Positions 11,263-23,577 of a stretch of DNA of 64,000 bases are shown piece after piece. A program made the translations under genes and the position numbers. The notes beneath the pieces were generated by a model, which did not search any database, was not told the DNA's origin, and worked only from the letters and a program-made list of their open reading frames with translations. The stretch comes from Podocnemis expansa (Eukaryota > Chordata > Testudines > Podocnemididae), in the NCBI GenBank assembly GCA_007922195.1, contig ML682220.1, forward strand, positions 124,001 to 188,000. The letters are read 5' to 3'. The number at the start of each line of letters is the position of its first letter. Position 1 is the stretch's first letter.

Positions 11263-12085
11263 AAGGATGTGGTTTATGACAATGAGGCACAACTTAGTTA
11301 GATGTGTTTTATGACAATGTGGTATAACTTAGCTAGATGAGAAACTCTGCAGCACCATGTCTGCCTAGTAACTAATTCCAATTGGCTAAAACTAGGTCAG
11401 TCAACTTCTGCCTAGTAACCAGTTCTGATTGGCTAAAGTATAATCGGCAGCTTCATGTTAATACTATCCAAATTAGGAAATAGTAACCAGTAAATTCAAA
11501 TAGGGTGGTAGCATATCTCAACAGAATACCAAGTGTGACAGAGCAGTGCAACAGTAACTTTTGAAACTGAAAGTGGGTTGTGGAACAGGGATAAAACTAC
11601 TGTGAAAAACCCACACAGATAGGAGGTCCATGGAGGCGCACACCATAAAACCAAACTACAGACTGATCACCTGAAATTCCACCTCCCCAGCAGTGAATCA
11701 AACTGCCGACAAGCTTGAAGGTTGGGAATGAAACGTCCTGCCCAGGATAAGACTGGTGAATCAAAACTGAATCCAAATTGAATCCAGATTAAAGAAACAA
11801 GCCATGACTCTGTATGTACATAGAATAATGCTTAACAGTACTGATTGTAATCCAGTTTTAATTAAGGGATTAACAGTAGGGCTCGGTTTAGGAATTATAG
11901 TTATACTCTTATTGTGTTGTATATTTGTATGTTTTTCTGTCTATCTTTTGCCTCAGAGTTTTAAAAAGAATAAGAGAGGACGATTTATTCTAATTAAATT
12001 GAGTTAATAAAAATTATGTTTATTCAATGCCTGTTTTAGTGTCTCACTCTCCTTAACTGTATCCAAAGAATCCATATTTGAGGGA
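11263..12085 (+). mobile_element. LTR-like insertion splitting a LINE
   Basis: About 820 bp separate two adjoining LINE motifs (…FNREKSKV before, IHIGTNKNFSYKLGVYQLEV after), so this is an insertion. It has promoter-like features: two CCAAT-type ATTGGCTAAA boxes near 11390 and 11430, a roughly 40-bp tandem repeat at about 11270-11345, and a polyadenylation-like AATAAAAA near 12007. The exact ends and target duplication are unclear (CAAG occurs at both junctions). It contains a 67-codon frame (11804-12007) with a long hydrophobic stretch. A degraded solo LTR is the best guess. Confidence 0.4.
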
Positions 12086-12435
12086 AAACCATCACCAAGT
12101 CATTCATATAGGGACTAACAAGAATTTTTCCTATAAATTGGGGGTGTATCAGTTAGAAGTGACCGGGGAGAAGGACCTGGGTATACTAGTTGATCATAGG
12201 ATGACTATAAGCTGCCAATGTGATGTAGCCATGAAAAAAAACTATTGCAGTCCTAGGATGCATCAGAAGAGGTATTTCCAGTAGACATAAAGAGGTGTTA
12301 GTACCATTATACAAGGCGCTGGTGAGACCTCAGCTGGAATACTGTATGCAGTTCTGATTCCCCATGTTTAGGAAAGGTGAATTCAAACTGGAACAGGTGC
12401 AGAGAAGGGCTTTCACTGCTTTACAATGAGTAGAA
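12086..12435 (+). mobile_element. CR1-like LINE, reverse transcriptase 3' part
   Basis: The frame at 12078-12284 contains FSYKLGVYQLEVTGEKDLGILVDHRMT, the conserved 'ekDLGilvd..m..s.qc..a..ka' block. Downstream, out of frame, come the '[16 protein letters not shown]'-like and 'KLEQVQRRA' signatures (about 12300-12420). It continues the fragment at 10880-11262. Confidence 0.8.
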
Positions 12436-12447
12436 AAGACAATGGTG

Positions 12448-12740
12448 GGTTACTCACCTGTAACCGTCCTTTGAGATGGGCTGCTTGCAAGCATTCAGGT
12501 CTAGGTGGCTATGTGCCACAGTGCCTGATTGGCCGGCACCTTTTCGCCCTAGTCCATCAGAGCAGGGTCGGTGGCCAACGCCCGCTCTGGCTGCTCCCAC
12601 AGCTATATATATGGCCCCGACCCTGACCCTCCGTAGTTCCTTCCTTTCACTAACTCTGAGTAGTTGGGATGGAGGGAGGGACCTGAATGTATGCAAGCAG
12701 CCCATCTCGAAGAAGGATGGCTACAGGTGAGTAACCTATC
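12448..12740. repeat. Hairpin / inverted repeat at the left end of the DIRS-like element
   Basis: GTTACTCACCTGTAACCGTC continuing to GCAAGCATTCAG (12450-12500) is repeated in inverse as CTGAATGTATGCAAGCAGCC continuing to CAGGTGAGTAAC (12684-12738). The arms are about 50 bp with few mismatches. A TATATATATGGCC box lies in the loop. The pattern is expected for the internal complementary regions of DIRS elements. Confidence 0.7.
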
Positions 12741-13872
12741 ATTCTTCTTTGAGCACTGCTTGCATCATTCAGTTCTAGGTGACTACTAGCCATACCCCAG
12801 ATGGTGGGTGGAGTTAATATTTTCCCGCCATCAACACAGCTATGCTCAAAACAGCATCCCCAAGGCCTGGTTGGGTGAAAGAGCAGTGGGTCATCAAGTC
12901 TATACTGATGAGCATGCTACCAACCTGCAGATTCTTCTGGGAGAAGACTGCATGAGGTGTGCCAAAGAGGTTAACTGCCACTCTATCAGGAGACTTGAGA
13001 CTCTGGTAGGAGGGCAATCTTTATCCATTACCAATGTACCCTATTATATACCATCAGGTGATTCAGTGAGGGAAATCATTGTCTCTAGCAACATTCTGCT
13101 ATCCCATAATGAGGCAGGAGGTTGTCATGTCCTGAACAAAAGGGGGAGGGGAAATGTGGCCTCTTGAACCTCAGTGGGGTGGTATTTGTCGCCTCTACCT
13201 ATGATGCACTGGTCTGAATTGCCGTGACCAGGATCCTAACAGAACACTGTTCCAGTCCAGTAAGGAAAGGGCATGTGGGCAGACGATCATGAAAAGGAGA
13301 ACTGGCTCCAAACAAAGGGGCCTAATCTCTTGACCTATCAGAATTCAAAAGGGGGAGGGAATCCCTGGTTCAAGACCCATCTATCAAGGAAAAGGTCTGA
13401 CCAGGAGGGCCTTTGGACCTCCAAGGGGGCCCCACTGATCCTGGCTAGCCAGAAGAGAGGAGGTTTTGGGGGACCCTCTAGGAGAGTCACATCCAGTGGT
13501 GGTAATATCCCTACAAATCATAGTGACAGGGGTGAGGGTCCCCTTTGAGGGAACTTCCATTCTGAGTACTGGGAGAAAACTCCTCAAACCCCTTAAGGAA
13601 GGAGAGGGGGTTGAAATAGTAGAATGAGGTGAGAGGGGGAGCTGGAGAGACTCCACGTTAAGCCAGGACAGGTGTATGACAAGTGGGGAGATAGAGGTAT
13701 CCCTGTCTTAGGTCCTAGTGGATATTCACATAAATCGAGTGGCTAAATATGTGTTTCCCTCACTCTTCCCTTCTCCGTTCTTTAGAAACAGAGTCAAGGG
13801 AGAAGGAAACAACAAGCTACCTTGGAGACTCTTCCAGAGAAGGCAGCTTTGTATCAATACATGCCCACTTTC

Positions 13873-15560
13873 ATAGAATCATAGGGTTAGAATGGACCTC
13901 ATGAAGTCACCTAGTCCAACCCCCTGCTAAAAGCAGGATCCCTCTCACTAAATCATCCCAGTCAGGGTTTTGTCTAACCCGGTCTTAAAAGTCTCCAAAG
14001 ATAGTGATTCCGCCGCCTCCCTAGGTAACCCATTTCAATGCTTCACCACTCTCCTAGTAAGGAAGTTTTTCCTAATATCCAACCTTGACCTCCCCAACTG
14101 TAACTTGAAACCATAGCTCCTTGTTCTGTCCTCCGTTACTACTTAGAACAGGCAAGCTCCCTCCTCCTTGGAGCATCCCTTCAAGAGTTGAAGATTGCTT
14201 ATCAAATCCTCCCTCAGTCTTCTCTTCTGCAAGCTAAATAAGCCTAGTTCCTTCAGTCTCTCTTGATAAGTCTTGTGCTCTAGCCCCTTGATCATTTTTG
14301 TTGCCCTCTGATGGACTCTTTCTAATTTGTCCACGTCCCTTTTGTAGAGGAGAGCCCAAAACTGGACACAGTATTCCAGATGCGGCCTCATAAGTGCCAA
14401 ATAGAGGGGAATAATCACATCCCTCAATCTGCTGGCAACACTTTTACTGATGCAGCCCAACATGCCATCAGCCATTTTGGCAATAAGAGCACACTGTTGA
14501 CTCATATCCAGCTTCCCATACACCTTTTCTACAGTGCTGCTTTTTGGCTGATCGCTCCCCAGACTGTAGCAGTGCATGGGTTTTTTTCTCATCCCAGGTG
14601 CAGGACTTGGCACTAATCCTTGTTGAATCTCATGAGATTTCTTTTGGCCCACTGCTCTGATTTGTCTAGCTCTCCCTGAATCCTGTCCCTGCCCTCCGGT
14701 GTGTCTACCATTCCCCCCAGCTTGGTGTCATCCGCAAACTTAATGTGCAATCTATTCCATCATCCAGATCATTAATGAAAATGTTGAACAGGACCGGCGC
14801 CTGGACCGACACCTGGGGCACTCCACTTGTTACTGGTTGCCCTACTTGCTGAAACTGTTGATCTAGCCAGTTTTCTATCCACCTTACAGGCACCTAAAAT
14901 GCCAGGCCGATTGCCCCACTTTCCCCTGTCGATTTTCAGTTCTGTTGCATCTACCTCCTTGCATTTTCTCCCAGCATCATCCTTCCCCACTCGCCTCAGG
15001 TATTAGGTGTCCTAATGAAGCTCTAAGACAATTATTTGATTCCCCCCCCCAAGTTCCAACTACTCTCACTTTTATCCCTAGTGTTACAGTCCCGGAACCC
15101 CCCCAACTTCCATCATTTTCCCCAGGTCTGCCACATTGTTACTTAGCTGTGGGCTTTGGTCTCCTTCCCCCCATCAAACCTAGTTTAAATCCCTCCTCAC
15201 TAGTTTAGCCAGTCTGCGTCCAAATATGCTCTTACCCTCCCTCGATAGGTGGAGTCCATCTCTGCCTAGCAGTCCTTCTTCCTAGAAAAGCACCCCATGG
15301 TTGAGGAAGCCAAAGCCCTCCTGACAACATCATCTTCACAAGCAGGCATTCACCTCCAAGATGCATCTGTCTCTCCTCAAGCCCCTACCCTTGACCGGAA
15401 GAATCAAGGAGAACACCGCCTGTACACCAAACTCTTTCACCTGTGCTCCCAGGGCCCTGTGGTCACTTCTGATCTGCTGAGGATCACCTCTCACAGTATC
15501 ATTGGCTCCCAATGCTTGGAGGGCACAGGGCTCTCCTGTGCCCAATTATTTAGCCCCTGC
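13873..15560 (-). mobile_element. CR1 LINE, internally deleted copy
   Basis: The 3' end is at 13873 with the CR1 signature (plus strand TCATAGAATCATAGGGTTAG). Upstream, the minus frame 14652-14143 shows LDMSQQCALIAKMADGMLGC, PLYLALMRPHLEYCVQFWA and LERVHQRATKMIKGLEH, the C-terminal third of CR1 ORF2. At about 14890-14790 are [10 protein letters not shown] and VTSGVPQ. Further 5', from 15545, the frame reads FGVQAVFSLILPVKGRG, the esterase-like domain of CR1 ORF1, with the GLLGRDGVHL-like block near 15260. ORF1 therefore runs directly into the last part of ORF2, so the endonuclease and most of the RT are deleted. Confidence 0.85.
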
Positions 15561-17476
15561 CCCAATCCATAGGTAGTCAGGAGGCAAGCCTCTCATGAAA
15601 TAGGCAAGCCATCTCATGCCAGAGGCAGTGGGCTATAGTTGTTGATTGCTTGGGTGGACCAGGATCAGCAGTAAGATGTCCCTATTTGCCCCTTAAGTTT
15701 CAAGGGGTTTCTCGGGAATGTTTGGGGAGGATATGTATCTCTTCTTCCACAGGAGGAAGATGGTCTTCCTTTGATGAACCCCGGGTATCCCAATAGCAGG
15801 TTAGGGGGGTGGGGGTAATCCCAGAATGGGAGGAAATACTAGGAAAAGGAGAAGACATAATTCTTGCATGATAATGCAAGAGGCCATTTCCCGGCTTCCC
15901 TTGGGGGAACAAAGCAAGGAGTGTTGGGGAAACCCGTCATGGGGCATGTTACCAATGGTAAATTAGGCCCATCTAGTTCGCTAGAGACCTTGGACTACTT
16001 TGCAAAGGCTGAGAATTTCCCATGAAAGGATGAAGCACGTACAAGAGTCCAAGGAGTCATAAGGTGACTGTATTTATTTGTCACCACATTTGAGTCCCAT
16101 TGGGTGGTAGATCTCTGAGCTATGGGTAGATCCTACCAACACCCTTCAGGGGCCTCGCAGGGGTACGGTGAGGGAGCATTGGGGCCCCTTCCCCCTTATC
16201 AAGGAGGGCCAACATTGCCGCTAAGTGAAACTTTGAGAGAGAGGAGGAGAGAGGTCAATCGAACCCTACAGTTAAAGTCTAGGGGGAAGGGGGTACTAGA
16301 AAAAGGAATGAATGGGAGCTGATTGTAGTGTTATCTCTCTTCCCCTAGACCAGAAACCTCCTGAACAGGTAAAGTCCTGATCAGGAATGGAGAGATAGGG
16401 AAGAGGCAGCCACTAGCTGGGCTTTCAGGCAAGGGAAAGAGGGGGTTAAAAACCCCCTACTGTCCAGTTGTTGGATCGGGTGGGATCAATGTGTCCCATA
16501 GGCCAGGGGCTACTAGCAAGCTTGACCCCAGGGGGCAGTGAAACAGTAGTCGACTGCATCACTTATGGAGGAGGCCCTGGAAAAGGGAGGGAAGGTGATC
16601 CCTCTGCCTTTACGGATCTGAATGGGGTTTCATAGAACCTTTCAGAGGTATTCAGGGGCCCAAAGGATGAAGTCAGTCCAAGGTGGGCTGCAATCTTGTT
16701 CAAAACCATGAGAGCTGTTGCAACTGCCCCCTTGTCCTTCCCCTTAAGGCTGAGGTTATGGGAAGGTATAATCTTCCTCTCGCCCCCCTCATAAGCGAGT
16801 GGAGGGGCAGGAATGCTTTCTTACCTCCCGATAGAGGGAAGTCATCTAATGCTCATGATTGCCCAGGATCAGCATCTTAGGGTGGTATTGCTGGCCCAAC
16901 CTGAGGCTGTAGGGAGGGTTGGGGTTGGGGAAGGGGAGGGTAACCACTGTCCTGTTCTCTCTTCCCCTGTGCACCCTGGTTGGTGTCCTGACTGGGGGGG
17001 GGGGGTGGAATCCCTGGACACATGGTCCATGGGTTAAGGTTGGGTAACAGTAGCCCTCCTCCTCCATCTCCTTCCCTTCCAGGTTTTCCCTGTAGGGTCA
17101 CAGAGTCTATATGCATACACATATGCACCTGTGCATACCTAAATCTGCCTGGATTGCTCTCTCTTTCCATCTATCCTTTTATGCTATCCTCACAGGGCGT
17201 TACCTCTGATGAAGGTTGGTAAAACTTGCACCTTTATGAGGGGAAAAGAGGGGATCCTGGGGCTGCTTGCAAGGGGGTGGTTTAAGGTTCCCGGTCCCTG
17301 AACACTGGTCCAGTGGGCATAAGGGGTGGTGCGATACGCCACAGGAAAGAGAGAAAGGCGGTTGAGAAGGGACGCCCGGTGCTGGGAGAGTTTGATCAGG
17401 GGACGAACTGGTTTTTTCATTCTCTAACAAGGGGTCCAGGAAGGCAAGGGGGGATCCAGATTCCCACATGCTTTGG

Positions 17477-19581
17477 TCACCACCAGTGCCATAAGGGGAG
17501 GATTCTCGGCAGACCCATTGCCTCAACTGCTGGAGGGACTGCAAGGGACTGGTGAGCCGTCTGGGCACCTGAGGTGTGTGCATGCCCAGGGACCTTCCGG
17601 TGGTTGTGGGGTCCCTCATACCATGCAGCAAGGCATCCATAGATCTCACAGAGAGACACGTTCCCTCAAAGGGGAGGTCTTGAATGGCCTGCTGCACGTC
17701 CTAGGGCATGCCCAACTTTTGGAGCCACGCCACTCACCTCATAACCACTGCTGAGGTGATCCCATGGCTAGGTGTGTCAGAGGCATCCCAGGCTGCCATG
17801 ATAGCATCATGGGACACCATAATGCCCTTCTCTAAGACCGAGTCTTAATCCTCCAGGTGTTCCTGGCGGAGGAGATCTCAGAAGCGCCACATGGACTCCC
17901 GTAGATCAAGGGTATAACAATCAACCAGCGGCTGGTGGTTGGCAATGTGGAGCTGAAAGGTGGAGGGTGAATAGACCTTCCCCCTCCAGGATGTCGAGCC
18001 TCCTAGCCTCCCTAGACCTTGAGGAAGGGGTTGGTCAGTCACCCCCCTCCCACCTGTAAGCCTCTCCTACCACCTGGGAAGTCGGCACCAGGTGGTCTAC
18101 TAGGAACAGGAAGCTTTCTGGGGAGACCTGATATTTGTGGCCAGCAACTTTGGAGACTGGCAGGATACAAGAAGGAGTTTGCCAATGCACTCTAGCCAGG
18201 TCGTGCACGCTCTAATGAAGCGGCACTGAAATTGCAGCTGGGGAAGCCGTGAACCCCAGATCAAACAGGGGATGTGGGTCCCCCCTAAGGTACATGACCT
18301 CCATATCTAGGTGAGCCGTCACCTGGCAGAAGAAGTCGGAATGGATGTTGGGGTCCTCCCAGTAGGACAATGGACAAGGATTCACATCCTTATCAGGGGT
18401 GTTTTCCCTCTGCTCAACGATGACATGGGGAGATTCCTCCTCAAAGGTCCTGGGTGAGAGGGACCAGCTGTGACGGTGGTACCATGGAGGGGCTGGTGCT
18501 GGCGGGCCTTCGTGGGCGGGCTGATCTTGCCCTAAGCTGTAGGCAGGTGGGTGCGATGCCAGTTCCTGGGGAGTTGAGGCCCCACCTTTCCCTCGGCACC
18601 AAGTAGGGGTAGTTGGTGCCAAGGAAGAAGGTTTGGCCATAACTGGTGCCAGGGAAGATGGCACCATGAGGGACTGGTGCACCAAGGTGGCAAAGGGGAG
18701 CGCTTGCAGGAGTGCTTCTGCAGAGGCCCCTTCAGCACCAGGGATGGAGTGGGGAGCCTGTACTCTGGCTTGGCACCAGGGAACGGGAGATGATCCCCAG
18801 GCCCTTTTGCACTGCAGTGTCTGGGGTAGCCGGTGACTGGTTCCATTCTTGAGCAACCCATGGTCCCAAGAGGAAGGCGGGCTTACCTCTCAGCTTTGGT
18901 GTGGGCATAGGCAGCAGCAGGAGAGCCTTTATGGCTTCGAAGGCCTCCAATGTAGATGGAACTGGGATGGGCTCCAGGCCCTGACCCCTGGAGGGGGTTA
19001 ACGGAGGACAGCCAGAGTGGCACTGGTGCTTTGGTGCCAAGGTTGACACTGAGCATATTTTCCTATGCTCTGCTGGGGAGCAGTGCTGAGAGGGCCCCAG
19101 TGCCGACCTGGCATGCTGTCCTGGCAGCTCTGCAGAAGACCCTGATGTGCCGGGGATAGGCTGCCATACTTGCTCCATGGCCAACACACAGCACCTCTCC
19201 TCTGTGTCCTTCCAGCTTGAAGGACTGACAGATAGAGCATTGTCGTGCCTGGTGAGATTCACCGAGGCATTTCAGGCACCTTTCATGGGGGCTGTCCATC
19301 GGGCAGGACTTGCCGCAACTGGCACAGGGTTTGAACCATGGCATGTCGGGCAGCAGGTGGGAGCAGTGTTCTGGCTCCAGTTGGAAGAACTCAGTGGGAG
19401 CACCGGGTTGCAGTGGGACAATATCCACGAACAGATCCTCCAGTGAGAAGAGGTGACTCATAAAGTGGAAGACAGGCACTTGCACAAGCGCAAGGAGTGG
19501 GCTGTTCCATAACTGTCGCTGAGGGCAGAGAAAGGAACCAAGGAGGATCAGGGCCAGGGCCATGGCCATATATGTAACCAC
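17477..19581 (-). pseudogene. DIRS-like gag remnant
   Basis: The reading frame is broken over three minus frames. The first (19581-19063) has a Cys/His cluster CASCGKSCPMDSPHERCLKC continuing LGESHQARQCSICQSF, resembling the zinc-binding C..C...D.H..C..CLG..H....C..C motif of DIRS gag proteins. The second (18856-18212) is Pro/Ser-rich. The third includes MQQAIQDLPFEG, like the conserved LPF-D/E-G block near the gag C-terminus. The start lies next to the TATA-bearing right inverted repeat. Frameshifts between the segments mean no intact protein. The family call is from motif memory only. Confidence 0.5.
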
Positions 19582-19715
19582 AGGAGCAGCCAGAGGGGGT
19601 GTTGGCCACGGACCCTGCTCTGACAGGCTAGGGCAAAAAGCTTCTGGCCAATTATGCGCTGCAGCACATAAACACCTAGAACTGAATGATACGAGCAGTG
19701 CTCGAAGGAGAATGG

Positions 19716-22700
19716 ATCATATTTGACTCCTGTTTATTTTCTGTTATCTGAAGTAGAAGTAATCCAGATGAACTGTTTGAATCAGAAATTGAAGACACAA
19801 AAAAACCCAGCTACTTATTCATAGGATTTGTGAACAACATACCACTTTGAAATTCCTTTATATTTTATACAACATTTTCGTTTAACCAACTTTGCACGTG
19901 TGGTTCTTTGACTATTTCCAAGAGGGTGATAGAATGCTGTTCCTCCTGGCCTGCAGAGCACTACAAACACCTGAATTGTGGGAACAGCTGGCTAGATGGC
20001 GCTGGGAACCTGAACAGACACCTGCCTACTCCCCTATGCTCCTAGCACCCATGTAAAAGAAACCTTGTACCACTCAGGGCTTTACTTAGTAAAATAGGAG
20101 TCTTCCTGAACAAGACAAGGGATTTCTCATTTACCTCCCTCTCATCTTTCAATAGCACAACTGTATGAGGAATGGACTCCTCACATCCTCTCTTCTGGCC
20201 CTCGACTCCAAGAAGCATTCCTTACATGTTAAATGTGGATACAGCCTACAGAAGGGGGAAAACGGTGGAAAGAGAGAGAGGCTCTTTCCTCCAAGGTTGA
20301 GCCCCTTCCCCTTGAGGTTCCAAGGACTGAAAGCCAGACAGATACAATTTCTATTATGCTGAAGTCTGAGGCAGGGCTTCACAGGAGTAACAGGCTTCTC
20401 TGCACACTCAGATATGCTGCAAGGTGGGGTGGAGGCAACAAGCCTTGACACCAAGCACTGTGAGGGAGCTTCTGTGAAGAAGAAAAAAGCCCCAACAAAT
20501 ACTCCGCAGAGTGGGAAGACAAAGGAAAAAGGGGTCAAACCTCATTTTTGCCACCTGTTCAATAACAATGCTAAGCATTGCTTTATTAAAGGGATGTTTG
20601 CTTTTGTCTTTTGGGATCACAGAGCATGTGGCATTTCCAAGATTTATACCAAAACAGGCTGTGAGGGGTTTTCCTCTCCATGGGAATCCTCACACTTCTA
20701 GGTGAATGTCCCATGGTGGAGTCATAGCTTCAGGCAGGCTTCAAGGTCCTACACACCCATTTGATCCAAACCCCAGGTTCTGGTTGTTTGACACAAAAGG
20801 GCCTCACTTGGCCTCTGAGGCTCCTGAAAAACCTGCCAGTAACACCTCTTGGATTTGGCTTTGATGCTTGCAGGGCTGCTCTGCTGTCATGGTAGAGGCC
20901 ATCAGAAGCCCTTGTGAGAGAGAACTATGCATCAGGAGAACTAAACAACTCCACATCCTTGCTCTAGTGATTCCTCACCTTAGGGGACAGACAGTGAGAG
21001 AAGAGCTAAGGTGAAATAAAGTTGCTATGGTTAAAAAAAAAAAATTATAAAACAAAATGGTGAGAAACTGAACAGAGCTGTTCCACAGCCAGAAGTCAGA
21101 TCTCTGTTGCACTGAGCTGAAGGGCAGTGCTTAGTGCTAGAGCCTGCCACAACAAGAGGGGACCATCTTCCACAGCTGGGAAGCATTGATCATCAGTGAT
21201 GAATGAGGAGAGAAGCTGTGTAGCTGAGAAGCATACAAGTTACAACATTATAAATGTATAGTTTACATGGAAGGTTTCTTTTATTTCCTTGAGACAGCTG
21301 GGAAAGTTTATACTGTTCAAATTCCCACAAGCTAAGGCAGGTTTTCATCAAGAATTGATGTGATAGTATCACAGAGATCTCTAAACTGTTTTGGAAGATA
21401 CCAGAGAGAAGCAATGCTAAGTGACTTTAATTTGTTTCCTGCTAAACTTGAACATATTATGTTGTGCTATTACAAGTGTCTCTATAACAATTTTTATATA
21501 AGGCAAAGTAAGAGACAAAATCACACTAGTTTGATGTTTATAATTGTTTTGTACTACTTGATTGAACTGGGATGTTTGCTTTTTACTCAGTGAACTTTAA
21601 TACGTTATTGTTATTTAATACACTATGATTCCTTATTGTTTTCAGCCTAGTTGTGCTTACAAGTGACATACAGAGGTCTGGGATTTGAGGGTAAAGCATT
21701 TGTGTTTGGTTTTGAGGGTGGGGGTGGGTGGGGTTTTTGTTTGTTTGTTTGTTCTTAATGCCTCAGGCTGAAATGCCTTAGTTAAATGTCTCAGCTGAAG
21801 TCAGTTGGTGTCTTTCCATAGATTTCAATGCAAGTTGAATTGGACCTTTGCAGAATCATCAATATGGTCAGAATTAGATGACATCTGGTACATATGGGAT
21901 TTTAGTTCTTTGCAGAATTTCTGCAAAAATAATAAATGTCACATTAGTTGAATCGACAAATGTTTCCCTGAAGTCCAGTAAAAAGATGCTAAAAATAAAG
22001 GTAGTTTTTTGTATGCTTCCTTCAGATTTCTAAAGGTCTCAGATGGAAAGCCCTAAGAGCAATGAAACACCCAAGAGAAGTGCAAACAGGACTCTAATCC
22101 AGGGTTTGTATTAAGATCTGGATATGATGGGGAAATATTATTTTGCCCACCTTTCTTCTGCTCATTACATTGATTGCTAACCATCACTGCCACACTACTA
22201 TGCACTATCTCAGATTTTGGGGAGGGGGAGGAGTAAGGACACTATTCTTTAGAATGTACTAAGAGAGAGTCCTCCACAGACGCTCAGTCCACCCGTTTGT
22301 TTCTTTCTATCCTAGTGTTTCGTTACATTTACAGTGCCACCTACACAAGAAAAAGGACTAGAAACTTCTGGGGCATGGGGAAGCCAAAATTTCTGCTTTA
22401 TGATTCTTGCTTCCTTACACCATGCTGTTATTTGCCTCTATGGGAGCCAAAGACTGTCCCTGCTCTGATCAAAAGCACTCCAAATGAAAAGCATAGCATG
22501 TGATAGATACACTCCAAATACTTGGACAGCTTGCTGCCAAGATTTCTCATGCCAATATCTGAGTTTTACATTCAAATCCTCTTCCATATTCAATGTGTTG
22601 AAGATCTTGCAGATTGGAAGCTCCAGTTATCAATATAGCCAATTCTAATTAATAATGGATTATAAATGTAATGAGTTTATGGAAAAGAAGATTAAAACCA

Positions 22701-22830
22701 TTAATTATCTCAGTGCATAAGAATTCAGATAATCAGAAGAAGGAAAATGTAAATTGGAGAATGCATTTTATAACTCATCTTCACTTTTATTTTTAAAAAG
22801 CCAGTGGCACATGCCTTAATGCTTCAGACA
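19716..22830. other. Intergenic, nothing recognised
   Basis: Short frames only, none with a domain I recognise. A run of A (21031-21043) and a G/T-rich tract (21717-21750) are the only low-complexity features. This separates the DIRS-like element from the 3' end of the collagen gene. Confidence 0.4.
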
Positions 22831-22837
22831 GAGTAAA

Positions 22838-23404
22838 TTTATTCATACGGGGGAGGTTAAAAAAAAGGCAAGAATGGGTCTTCAGTAGACAATATTGGAC
22901 AGAGCCAGAACAGAATGACCTATAGCACTTTTATATCTTTTGAGAGCTAAAATGTTTATTTTTATTCATTCTTTAAGTCAGATAAATTCATACAAATGAA
23001 CCAAAACACTCTGACAGTAGCATCTGCCATCCAATGTTATTTTATAAAAACATCTGAGGTCCTGGTGTATTTTCTTCAATACATTTGAAAAGTGACTATT
23101 TTGGTGTTATGGAGCAATACCAAGTTTTAGTATTGTTTTTATCTTATAATTTTAAATAAAACATTGTTGACTAAGAAAATAATGTTTCCTAGACCAGTTC
23201 TTCAGGCCAACTGACCAATTTTTTAACTCCATTTTCATTATTCAGTTAACAAGTAAAAATGCCCTTTTGCAACATGGATTATAACAATATATTCATTTTA
23301 CCTGAAATTTAGAAGCACTATTGTTAACGTAAACCTTTTTAATCTCTTTCCCTGTTATCCTTATGGCACAGCTGAAGAGGTGAAATGGTTTGCCTGTCTC
23401 CACT
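22838..23404 (-). other. Probable 3' untranslated region of the collagen VI gene
   Basis: Sequence immediately 3' of the Kunitz-domain stop codon. On the minus strand AATAAA motifs occur near 22956-22966 (two overlapping) and 22838-22843, giving a 3' UTR of roughly 450-570 nt. A donor-like CAG|GTAAAA near 23301 could instead end a coding exon with a spliced 3' UTR. Extent is inferred. Confidence 0.35.
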
Positions 23405-23577
23405 CTAGAACGATGCTGTACACAAGGCTTCACATTCCTCTTGGGTTTCAAATCTGTTTTTGTTGCCTCCACAGCCACCATACCAGAACTGAGTGCAGAT
23501 TTTCTGCTCTTTGTCATAATACCACTTCAGACCATAATCTTGACATTCTCCCCTATCCTGATCCATTGCACAAGCAC
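23405..23577 (-). CDS. COL6A4: Terminal exon: Kunitz/BPTI domain and stop
   Basis: The acceptor TTTTCTAG|GT precedes 57 codons ending in TAG at 23405. Phase 1 from the previous exon gives a Gly codon at the junction. The domain has all six Kunitz cysteines in normal spacing (CAMDQDRGEC with nine residues between C1 and C2, then KWYYD, KICTQFWYGGCGGNKNRF, EECEALC). The FWYGGCGGN core is as in collagen VI Kunitz domains. The residue after the second cysteine (P1) is Gln followed by Asp rather than Lys/Arg-Ala, so trypsin-like protease inhibition is unlikely. This matches the non-inhibitory role assumed for collagen Kunitz modules. The protein ends three residues after the last cysteine. Confidence 0.9.

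Larger units (their letters stand above)
12448..19715 (-). mobile_element. DIRS-like retrotransposon, decayed, with nested CR1
   Basis: The two ends are inverted copies of each other. The stretch from TCAGGTCTAGGTGGCTATGT to ATATATATGGCC (about 12495-12620) matches the reverse complement of 19550-19695, including GATTGGCC/AATTGGCC, CAGAGCAGGGTC and a TATATATGGCC promoter-like box. Reading leftward from the right repeat there is a gag-like region with a cysteine/histidine cluster, as in DIRS-type gag proteins. Long inverted terminal repeats flanking a gag with a CLGE.H....C..C motif fit a tyrosine-recombinase (DIRS) element. I cannot identify RT, RNase H or recombinase; 13.2-17.2 kb is heavily degraded and holds a CR1 insertion. 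Gypsy-like LTR ancestry is the alternative but would not explain inverted ends. Confidence 0.55.
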
